From Leucobacter ruminantium (lineage in GTDB: Bacteria > Actinomycetota > Actinomycetes > Actinomycetales > Microbacteriaceae): 51,205 nt of DNA. A program made the translations under genes and the position numbers. Shown here piece after piece: positions 13,296-21,200 of this stretch; position 1 is the first letter of the stretch; every line of letters starts with the position of its first letter. The notes beneath the pieces are model-generated. The model did not search any database and was not told where the DNA came from. It saw only the letters and a program-made list of their open reading frames with translations. The stretch is taken from contig NZ_JAGDYL010000012.1 in NCBI RefSeq assembly GCF_017565705.1, positions 1 through 51,205 on the forward strand. The letters run 5' to 3'.

Positions 13296-14432
13296 CTAGC
13301 CCTGCGCCTGGTAGGCCTCGAGCGACTCGGGCGCGTAGATCGCACGGGCGAGGCCGTCGATCACGTCGGGGATGCGCGTACCCCCCGCGAAGAGCACCGA
13401 GTCGTCTACGTCGATGATGCGGCGGTGCTCGCCCGCGGAGGTGAGTGCGATGCTCGGCTGCGCCGAGAGAAGCCCGTCGACGCCGCCCGCGCTCTCGAGG
13501 CCCTTCGTCATCACGATGATGATGTCGGGATCCATGCCGATCAGCGCCTCCTCGGTCATCGGCTTCTCGCCGACGAGACCGATCTCCTCGGCCACGTCGA
13601 TCGCGCCGACCGAGCGGATGAGGCTGTCGATGCCCGATCCCTCGCCGAAGAGGTAGAAGACGCCCGCCGTTCCCCGCACGTAGAGGAACGCGACGCGCGG
13701 CAGCTTCCCTGGATCGCTCGGCAGCAGGCCGCGCACCTCGGCCTCCTTGTCGGAGATGGCCTGCCGCAGCGTCTCGATCACGGTCGGAGCCGCGTGACCC
13801 ACGCCGAGCGCATCGGCCACCTGCTGCGCCGTCGCGTAGCTCGTCTCGGCGTCGACCGCGCGGTCCACGGTCACGACGGGAACTCCTGCGTCGCGCAGCT
13901 GGAGCACGACGTCGGTCGGGCCGATCGAGCCGTCCGTGATGATGAGCGTCGGGTCGAGGGCGAGCACGCCCTCGGCATCGATCGAGTGCCCGTCCTTCGT
14001 GATGACGGGCACGTCCTCGGATCCGGGGAAGACGGTCGAGACGTCGCGGCCCGCGATGGAATCGGCGAAGCCGAAGGAGACGACGAGCTCGCCGACCGAC
14101 CCGCTCAGTGAGAGCGGCACGATGCGCGACACATCCTCGACCGTGACCTCCGCGTCGCCCGTGCCGTCGCGCGAGACCACCGTGACCGGCAGCTCGCTCT
14201 CCGGCGCCTCCGCGAGCGGCGGAATGCTCGGACCGCCCACGACCGCGTGCGTCGGCCCCTCGTGCGCTGTGGGATCGGCGATCGGGTCGAGCTCGCCGAG
14301 CGGCGGGAGGTCGACCTGCTGCTCCGCTGCGCCGTCGCCGACGGGCGCGCCGGTCTGGCAGCCGGCCAGGCCGAGACCCGCCAGGGCGAGCACCGCGACC
14401 GCGAGGCCCTTGCGCATGCGTCCCAACCCCAT
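13296..14432 (-). CDS. hmuT: Haem ABC transporter substrate-binding lipoprotein
   Basis: The 378-residue protein has a lipoprotein signal peptide with lipobox LAGC (Cys25), then the periplasmic-binding fold of the haem/cobalamin class: RIVPLSLSGSVGELVVSFGFADSIAGRDV, ALDPTLIITDGSIGPTDVVLQLRDAGVPVV, and GMDPDIIIVMTKGLESAG. It should capture haem at the cell surface for the HmuUV importer encoded divergently 145 bases away. The ATG follows GGAGGAAG. The intergenic region carries a DtxR-like half site (14459-14477). A cobalamin or siderophore ligand cannot be excluded from sequence, but the nearby HtaA proteins strongly favour haem. Confidence 0.9.
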   Translation of the reverse strand: MGLGRMRKGLAVAVLALAGLGLAGCQTGAPVGDGAAEQQVDLPPLGELDPIADPTAHEGPTHAVVGGPSIPPLAEAPESELPVTVVSRDGTGDAEVTVEDVSRIVPLSLSGSVGELVVSFGFADSIAGRDVSTVFPGSEDVPVITKDGHSIDAEGVLALDPTLIITDGSIGPTDVVLQLRDAGVPVVTVDRAVDAETSYATAQQVADALGVGHAAPTVIETLRQAISDKEAEVRGLLPSDPGKLPRVAFLYVRGTAGVFYLFGEGSGIDSLIRSVGAIDVAEEIGLVGEKPMTEEALIGMDPDIIIVMTKGLESAGGVDGLLSAQPSIALTSAGEHRRIIDVDDSVLFAGGTRIPDVIDGLARAIYAPESLEAYQAQG

Positions 14433-14458
14433 CGAGCTTCCTCCATCCGCCGAATCGC

Positions 14459-14477
14459 CGCGCTTAGCCTATCCCAA
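14459..14477. promoter_or_regulatory. DtxR/IdeR-like iron box between hmuT and hmuU
   Basis: The stretch TTAGCCTATCCCAA (14464-14477) matches 12 of 14 positions of the right-hand part of the DtxR consensus TTAGGTTAGSCTAACCTAA; the left five positions do not match. It lies between divergent haem-uptake genes, where an iron-dependent repressor is expected. Confidence 0.55.
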
Positions 14478-14577
14478 CAAAGGTAAGATGAACTGCGGAC
14501 TTCGAAGATCCAGCACATCGCCGCGCCGGCGGGCCGATCCCCGCGGGCGCGTGTTCACGAAGGCAGCTCAAGCGCGT

Positions 14578-15645
14578 ATGACCTCACCCTCGTCCTCCCC
14601 GACGACCCGTCGCGCCACCGCAAAAGTCGCACTCTTCTCGGCGCTCATCGCGGCGCTCATCGTCTCGGTGCTCGTGTCGGCTGGCACCGGTCAGCTCCCG
14701 ATCCCTCCCCAGGAGGTGCTCGGCTCGCTGCTGCACAAGGTCGGCATCGGCTGGCTGCCCGTGCCGACGCATCCGACCGGTGACGCGACGCTGTGGGCCA
14801 TCCGCTTCCCCCGAGTCGCCATGGCCGCCCTCGTCGGCGCCGCGCTCGCGGTGTCGGGTCTGCTCATGCAGGCCATCTTCGGCAACCCGCTCGCCGAACC
14901 CGGCGTGATCGGCGTGTCATCGGGCGCCGCCGTCGGCGCGGGCCTCTGCATCGTCTTCGGCCTCACCTTCTTCGGAGAGTGGACGACCGCCGTCTTCGCC
15001 TTCGCGTTCGGTCTCGGCGCCACGCTGCTCGTCTACGCCATGAGCCGCGCGGAGGGTCGCACCGAGGTCGTCACACTCGTGCTCACGGGCATCGCGGTCA
15101 ACGCGATCGCCGGGGCCGCCATCGCGCTGCTCACCTTCCTCGGCGACACGCAGTCGCGCGAGCAGATCGTGTTCTGGCAGCTCGGCAGTCTCGCGGGCAG
15201 CCGCTGGTCGCAGGCGCTCATCGTCGCCCCCGTCGTCGCGGTCGGGCTCATCGCCGCCTACGCCGCGGCGCGCAAGCTCGACCTCCTCGCGCTCGGCGAG
15301 CGCAACGCCCGCCACCTCGGCGTCAACGTCGAGGCGCTCCGCATCGTGATGATCTTCGTGGTCGCGCTGCTCACCGGCGCAGCCGTCGCCTTCGCCGGCA
15401 TCATCTCGTTCGTCGGCCTCGTGATCCCTCACCTCATGCGCATGATCCTCGGTCCCGCGCACCTGCCGCTCGTCACCGCGTCGGCCCTCGGCGGCGCACT
15501 GCTGCTGACGCTCGCCGACCTCGGGGCGCGCACGATCGTGCCGAACGCCGACATGCCGATCGGCATGCTCACGGCGCTCGTCGGCGGCCCGTTCTTCTTC
15601 TGGCTGCTGCGACGCACCCGCAAGCGAAGCGGGGGGTGGGGCTGA
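14578..15645 (+). CDS. hmuU: Haem ABC transporter permease (FecCD family)
   Basis: The 355-residue polytopic membrane protein has the FecCD/BtuC layout: an early IRFPRVAMAALVGAALAVSGLLMQAIFGNPLAEP block, GVSSGAAVGA, a central FWQLGSLAGSRWSQ stretch, LGVNVEALR, and GIISFVGLVIPHLMRMILGP followed by the late GALLLTLADLGARTI helices. These are the family's signature segments in order. The chosen ATG at 14578 gives a short basic N-terminus; a GTG nine codons earlier is possible, and a much longer upstream open frame is antisense to hmuT. Its stop overlaps the start of hmuV. It translocates haem across the membrane with HmuV. Confidence 0.93.
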   Translation: MTSPSSSPTTRRATAKVALFSALIAALIVSVLVSAGTGQLPIPPQEVLGSLLHKVGIGWLPVPTHPTGDATLWAIRFPRVAMAALVGAALAVSGLLMQAIFGNPLAEPGVIGVSSGAAVGAGLCIVFGLTFFGEWTTAVFAFAFGLGATLLVYAMSRAEGRTEVVTLVLTGIAVNAIAGAAIALLTFLGDTQSREQIVFWQLGSLAGSRWSQALIVAPVVAVGLIAAYAAARKLDLLALGERNARHLGVNVEALRIVMIFVVALLTGAAVAFAGIISFVGLVIPHLMRMILGPAHLPLVTASALGGALLLTLADLGARTIVPNADMPIGMLTALVGGPFFFWLLRRTRKRSGGWG

Positions 15646-16466
15646 TGGCCGCCCGCCACTTCGCTCTGCCCGAGCGCCCCGAGTCGGGCGACGTCGTCTG
15701 CGCCGCCGAGGCCGTGACGCTGTCGCGCGGCGGCAGGGTGCTGCTCGACTCGGTGTCGATCGAACTGCGCGCAGGCGAGGTGCTCGCGCTGCTCGGGCCG
15801 AACGGCGCGGGCAAGTCGACGCTGCTGAGCCTGCTCTCGGGCGATGTGGCGCCCGACGAGGGATCGGTGCGCTTCGGCGGGCGCGACATCGACGAGTGGT
15901 CGCTCTCCGATCTGGCCCGCCGCCGCAGCGTGCTGCTGCAGGACAACCAGTTGCTCTTCCCGTTCACCGTGCTGCAGGTGGTCGAGATGGGGCGCGCGCC
16001 GTGGCGGCGCACTCCCCTCGAGGACGAGGACAACGAGGCCATCTCCGAAGCCATCTCCTCGGCCGACATCGCCCACCTCGGCACTCGGCGCGTGCCGTCG
16101 CTGTCGGGCGGCGAGCGGGCGCGCGCCGCGTTCGCGCGCGTGATGGCGGGGCGCACGGGCGTGCTCATGCTCGACGAGCCGACCGCCGCCCTCGATCTCG
16201 GGCATCAGGAGTCGGTGCTGGGGCTCGCGAGGGATCGCGCCCGCTCGGGCGACGCCGTGCTCGTGGTACTGCACGACCTCAATCTGGCGAGCGCGTACGC
16301 CGACCGCATCGCGCTGCTGCGCGACGGGCGGATCGCGGCGTGCGACGCCCCCGAGCAGGTGCTCACCTCGGAGATCGTGTCGGAGGTCTACCGCACGCCG
16401 GTCGAGGTGATCCCCCACCCGGAGACGGGCAGGGGCATCGTGCTGCCGCTGCGATCCCTCGCCTGA
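15645..16466 (+). CDS. hmuV: Haem ABC transporter ATP-binding protein
   Basis: The 273-residue ATPase has Walker A GPNGAGKST (51-59), Q-loop region RRSVLLQDNQLLFPF, signature LSGGERARAAFARV, Walker B VLMLDEPTAALDLG and the switch histidine in LVVLHDLNLAS, so it is complete. The ATG overlaps the hmuU stop by one base (TGATG), a sign of translational coupling. It powers haem import together with HmuU and HmuT. The C-terminus ends just before a hairpin that probably stops transcription. Confidence 0.95.
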   Translation: MAARHFALPERPESGDVVCAAEAVTLSRGGRVLLDSVSIELRAGEVLALLGPNGAGKSTLLSLLSGDVAPDEGSVRFGGRDIDEWSLSDLARRRSVLLQDNQLLFPFTVLQVVEMGRAPWRRTPLEDEDNEAISEAISSADIAHLGTRRVPSLSGGERARAAFARVMAGRTGVLMLDEPTAALDLGHQESVLGLARDRARSGDAVLVVLHDLNLASAYADRIALLRDGRIAACDAPEQVLTSEIVSEVYRTPVEVIPHPETGRGIVLPLRSLA

Positions 16467-16510
16467 AGGATCCCGCCGCCGGACGATGCTGCGGGTGCGA
16501 GGGATCCTTC
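16465..16510. terminator. Terminator between hmuV and the convergent small gene
   Basis: Perfect 10-bp arms GAAGGATCCC (16465-16474) and GGGATCCTTC (16501-16510) enclose 26 bases that include a shorter CCCGC/GCGGG pairing. It begins at the hmuV stop and lies 80 bases from the stop of the convergent gene, so it may serve both directions. The right arm overlaps one copy of the GAGGGATC word. Confidence 0.5.
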
Positions 16511-16591
16511 GCACCGTCGCCTCACCGACTGCGCTGAGAGGCACCGCGTGACGCAGAGTGCCGGTCGAGCCGCGGAGAGCAACCGTGACGC

Positions 16592-16903
16592 TCAGCGGGG
16601 GAATACTCGGGCGGAGACCGCCTGCACGTCGCGATCGATGTGGTCGAGTCGGCTGCTGACGGTGTCGAGTTTCGCGTCGAATTTCGCGTCCATCGCCCCG
16701 ATCTTCGCGTCCATCGCCCCGAAGCTCGCGTCGACGGCTTCGAAGCGTGCGCCGGTCTCGGCACGGAAGGAGGCGATCTCGCCGCGCAGCGCTTCGAACT
16801 GCGTGTTCATCGTGCGCACGAACAGCTGAGAGATCAGCGCGATCATGCCGATCAGCGTCGCCGAGAACACGCTGATCAGGGTCCACACCTGGGGCTCGGA
16901 CAT
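16592..16903 (-). CDS. Small membrane protein with coiled-coil repeats
   Basis: A 103-residue protein: a short extracytoplasmic N-terminus, one membrane helix (WTLISVFSATLIGMIALISQLFV), then a long charged coiled coil with seven-residue near-repeats such as GAMDAKI and GAMDAKF, each DNA unit being a copy of the next. The ATG at 16903 is preceded by AGAAGGTG; a longer frame upstream lacks a start signal. The family is not recognised; similar short TM-plus-coiled-coil proteins are common in actinobacteria. It sits between hmuV and the HtaA gene on the minus strand, but a haem role is not shown by its sequence. Confidence 0.75.
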   Translation of the reverse strand: MSEPQVWTLISVFSATLIGMIALISQLFVRTMNTQFEALRGEIASFRAETGARFEAVDASFGAMDAKIGAMDAKFDAKLDTVSSRLDHIDRDVQAVSARVFPR

Positions 16904-17098
16904 CGCGATCACCTTCTTATTGTGCCATCCTGTGCGGCCATTCTGGCAGTCGTCGTCGCAACCCGAGATCCCGCTGCGGCCAATGTGGAAAAGTCGTCGC
17001 GAATCTTGTCTTTTCGCCAACTGTGGACGGACAAGGAGGCGAGTCGACGGACTCTCGGATCGACGGCAGGAATCCTCACCCCGTCGGCCGGGCACTTC

Positions 17099-17122
17099 CC
17101 TCGCGGTGCGGACACCGCGAGG
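17099..17122 (-). terminator. Terminator after the short HtaA gene
   Basis: A perfect 10-bp stem CCTCGCGGTG / CACCGCGAGG with a CGGA tetraloop lies 27 bases past the stop of the HtaA gene. The rest of the 245-base gap to the next gene (16904-17148) holds nothing else I can support. Confidence 0.6.
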
Positions 17123-17148
17123 AGCCCGCAGAGGACGGCATCGGCCGG

Positions 17149-18072
17149 CTACTCCGCGGGGGTCTCGCCGTCCTCGGCCTGGGGCGCGTGCGGGGCGGGC
17201 CGCTTACGCCCGCCGATCAGCATGCCGACGGTGATACCGATCACGACGAGCGCGACGGCGCCGACGACGATCGGGAGCCACGGGATCTGCGCGGATCCCT
17301 CTTCCGCGGGAGCGGCGGGTCCGGCGGTCGGCTCCTCGGTCTCGGCCGTCGCAGCGGCGGACTCGCCGAGCTCGCAGCCCGACACCGTCGCTGTGAGCGT
17401 GACGGGGTCGAGCTCGTCGCCCGCGACGTAGCTGCCGTAGTCGCCGTTGAAGGCGGCGGCGCCCTCGGAGGTCAGCCGCGGCACCGCCCCGGCGATCTCC
17501 AGTTCGGAGCCCGCGGTCGACAGGGATCCCTCGAGGTCCATCTTCGCGACTCGCACCGATGCGGCCTGAACCGCGGCCGCGTCGCCCTGATCCGTGGCCC
17601 CGACGGTGAGCGCGAGGTACGCCGTGTCGACGCCCTCGAACTCGATCACCGGATCCCTCAGGTCGAACTGCAGCGCGCCGTCGTGACCCGTGAAGTGCAC
17701 CGCTCCGGTGAAGGAGATCGCACCGGAGTCGAGGGATCCCTCGACCTCGCCCCGGCTCTGATCCCAGATGAACTCGGGCGTCTCGTAGCGCATGTCATCG
17801 CTCACGGTCCACTCGCCGTTCGCGATGCTGCCGCTGATGTAGGAGCGGAAGCTCTCCTTCACACCCCAGCGCAGCTCGGCGGAGTCCACGCTGCAGTCGC
17901 CCGAGCCCTCGGCGGGGAGCGGCGCCGCCGAGGCCGCGGCCGGGGCGGCGAGGAGGGCGACCGCGAGGGATCCCGCCGCGATCAGACCCTTCCAGACGGT
18001 CAGCGTGCGTCGGATCTCTGCCTCGCTCTCGGCCCGAGTCTCAACCTCGGTCCTGGGCTGGGTGATGCGCAT
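17149..18072 (-). CDS. htaA: HtaA-domain haem-binding surface protein (short form)
   Basis: The 307-residue protein has a signal peptide (GLIAAGSLAVALLAAPAAAS), one HtaA domain starting ELRWGVKESFRSYISGSIANG with the GAVHFTGHDGALQF strand, a Pro/Ala spacer, and a C-terminal membrane helix (IPWLPIVVGAVALVVIGITV) with a basic GGRKRP stop. HtaA domains of corynebacteria bind haem through conserved Tyr and His (family knowledge). Here the Tyr in FRSYI and the His in TGHDG occupy those places. It should pick up haem and pass it to HmuT. The ATG has AGGAAGGA upstream. The gene contains the perfect palindrome GAGGGATCCCTC at 17731-17742. Confidence 0.88.
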   Translation of the reverse strand: MRITQPRTEVETRAESEAEIRRTLTVWKGLIAAGSLAVALLAAPAAASAAPLPAEGSGDCSVDSAELRWGVKESFRSYISGSIANGEWTVSDDMRYETPEFIWDQSRGEVEGSLDSGAISFTGAVHFTGHDGALQFDLRDPVIEFEGVDTAYLALTVGATDQGDAAAVQAASVRVAKMDLEGSLSTAGSELEIAGAVPRLTSEGAAAFNGDYGSYVAGDELDPVTLTATVSGCELGESAAATAETEEPTAGPAAPAEEGSAQIPWLPIVVGAVALVVIGITVGMLIGGRKRPAPHAPQAEDGETPAE

Positions 18073-18207
18073 CTGGGGTCCTTCCTGGGGAGAATCAGGC
18101 CTACACTATCGGGCGCGCGGAGACCGGCACGAATGTGCCCGATCCTGCCTCCGCGGGCGGGTTCGCGCGGGCGGTGCGCTTGGTGCGTCGCGCCCGCCCG
18201 CTCGACC

Positions 18208-21200
18208 TCACTCGCCGCTCGCTTTTCGTCGCTGCGCGATGACCAGACCGGACGTCGCGCCCGCGATCAGGAGCAGGGCGATGGCAGCGCTCCACCAGAC
18301 CCAGAGGGGAGCGCCGGTGTCGCCCAGGCCAGCGGACATCGCCTGCGTCGCGTCGATCCTCGCGGTATCGCCCGAGATCTTCTTCGAGGCCTTGTCCGCT
18401 TCAGCGGCCTTCTTCTTGTCGAGCACGGTGATCACCTGGCCGACATCGATGCTGCCCTGCAGGGTGATCGTGTGCTCACCGGGCTCGATGTCCTCCGGGA
18501 TCGTGCCGATCCAGCGCACGATGCCCGACTTGTTGGCGCCGGCATGCTCGTCGAGAACGATGGGGTCGGAGTACATGACGACGAGGATGTCGCGCTCGTC
18601 GGGCTCGAAGCCAGAGGCCTCGATCTCGATCTCACCGCCGGGCACGAGATCCTCGGCATCGGTGAGCACCGTGATTCCGCTGGTCGTCGGGGGCTTGGAG
18701 GCCGCCTTCCGGTTCTGCGGCGCGAACGCCGACGTCACGGACGAACCTCCGCAATTGACCGCGCCCGCGGCGCCCACGGTGAACGAGAGGGAGTCCATGC
18801 CTAGTGTCCCTCCGCCGCCGTTGCCGCCCCCGGAGATTCCGCCGGCCACGGGAACGCCGCTCCAGGTCACGGAGCCGTCCGCGTTGGTCACCGGGGCTCC
18901 CAGGCTGAGGCCGAAGGTATGCCCGCCCGCCGAGATGGTCCCGGCGCGCGTGTTGATCACGGGATTGGAGAAGGTCTCGCTCAGGAGGCCACCGTGGCCG
19001 CGGTAGCTCACCACGCCCGAGTAGCTGACGATACCGGTCTGCGCGTAGCTGTCCCAGCTGCTCGACTGCCCGAAGACGTACGCCCCGCAGACGCCCTGAG
19101 CCGAGACCGAGCCCTTCGCGATGCGCCCGGTCACGTAGCTCGCGAACGCCGAGGAGACTCCCCAGGAGAGGGATCCGGCCCGCTTGCCGCTCGCATCCGC
19201 GACCGGCGGAGCGGGGGCGGGCGGAGTCGGCTTGTCCGGGGCTGTGGTGCCCGCGAGCTTGTTCCACTGCTCCTGCGTGATGCTCACGTCGCCGCGCGTG
19301 TAGATGGTGCTCGCGTCAGGTGTCGAGTGCTGTCGCCAGATGATCACCTCGTACTGCTTCTTCGGGTCGAGCTTGTCCTTCGTCGCGAGCAACGTGAAGG
19401 TCGACGCTCCGTTCTTGACGACCGGGAATGGCAGAGCGAAGGCGGCGTAGCCGCCGTCCATGCTGAGGCCGTTCTCGGTTCCGCGCTCGATCAACGCCCC
19501 GTAGACCTCGCCGTCCGTCGGCAGGTTCTTCGCGGTGACCTTCACCTCGAGCCCTGAGGCGGAGACGGAGGCCACAGCGTTCACCGACGGCTTCACCTGG
19601 CCGAAGACGGCCTCCCAGTTCTGGGCGGAGACCTGGATGGTCGAGGAAGCGATCTTGCGGTCGGCGATCCTGCTCCAGTCGGCCCCGCCGAATGCCAGCA
19701 CCTCGTACTGCTTGTTCCGGTCGAGCTTCGACGGTGCCGCCTTCAGTTCGGTCTCGAACTTTCCGGCGACCACCGCCCCCTTGGGAAGGAAGACGTAGCG
19801 GACGGCGTCGGCATCGCCCGAGATGGACTTGCCCTTCTCCACGATCGCGACGGTAAGTCCGTCCTCGACCTGCGCGTCGAGCAGATCGGCGCCCGCAACG
19901 CGCACGTCCAGGCCTGTCGAATCCGCGGCGATCACAGTTCCGGAGACGGCCGCGGCCTTCTGGGTGAAGCTGATCGGCACGAACCGCTCGTTCGCCGGCT
20001 GCACCCAGTTGCCGTGCGCGCCCAACGTGAACACCGCGAGCGTGCCGCCCTCGAGTTTCTTCGCATCCAGCGCGGCCTTGTCGACCGTCACCGTCCACGA
20101 GAAGGACCCCGTACCGTCGTCGGCCTTCGTCCATCCGGGCTGACCGGGGAACCCAGAACCGATCCAGGAGGAATAGGCGCTCGCGCGCTTCGACGATCGC
20201 GTGTCGGCATCGGAGACCGGAGTCCACTCGCCTTCGATGATCCAACCGATCTGGACGTACACACCGCTCGGGTTGATCTCGTACCCCGAACCGGTCACCG
20301 TGATCTCTTCACCCTCGGGATCCAGGCCGCTCGACTTCGAAACGTTCAGCTGGGCCCCGGCGGGCTCGGGCTCCGCGAACGTGATCGCGGTGAACGTGCT
20401 GAACGGTGCGTACGTCGACCCGGACCCGCCGTAGGTGCGAATGCCGTACACCGCGCCTTCGGGGGCGCCCGCGACCGGCACGGGCTTCAGCTCAGCTTCG
20501 AACGCACCGTCGACCACGGGTATGGCGGCCGCGCCCAGTGCGGCCACGTCCTCCGGTGAGACCGCCCACCTCGTCAGCTCGGGGCTCGACGTCGACCCGC
20601 CCTTCCAGGTCGCGCCGTCGTAATAACCGAACTGCACATAAGCGCCGCCGAACTTCCCCTTCAAGGGCATCCGCGTGCCGTCCGTGGCCGGCGGATTCGG
20701 GGTGAACCCCGAACCGATCACCGTGATCGTCTCACCCCCTGGGTCCACACCGGCGGTCTTCGACACCGCCACCGACGGCGTGGCGGGCTCCGTCGGCGGG
20801 AACACCTGATCCCATTGAGCCGACGACACCACCAGCGCACTATCGGCAAGATTCGTGTCAGCGGCGGGATTGGTGTGGCGCTTCCACACCAGCACCTGCA
20901 GTTCCTGACCCTTCGTCAGCTTCGCCACCGGAACAAACACATCCAGCGTGAACGCGCCGCTCTCCGGCATGTTCGTCTTCGTCATCGTGCCCGTCGCCAG
21001 GAAGTCAGACGCGATCGCCGCCTCCGGATTCACCGACGCCGGCAGCACGCCCACGTGCACGCCGTTCGGCAACGACTCCCGGTCCAATCCCGAGACATCG
21101 GCCGTCACCACCAGGCCGGTCTCGCTCGCAGACTTCACCGCGACCGAAACCGCGGGTGTCGGGGTCGCCGGAGGGAACACGAGATCCCACTGCGCCGACG

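Noticed and set aside
16980..17040. TGTGGAAAA and TGTGGACGG as DnaA boxes of an origin
   Set aside because: They are two weak matches only, with no dnaA/dnaN neighbours and no AT-rich unwinding stretch.
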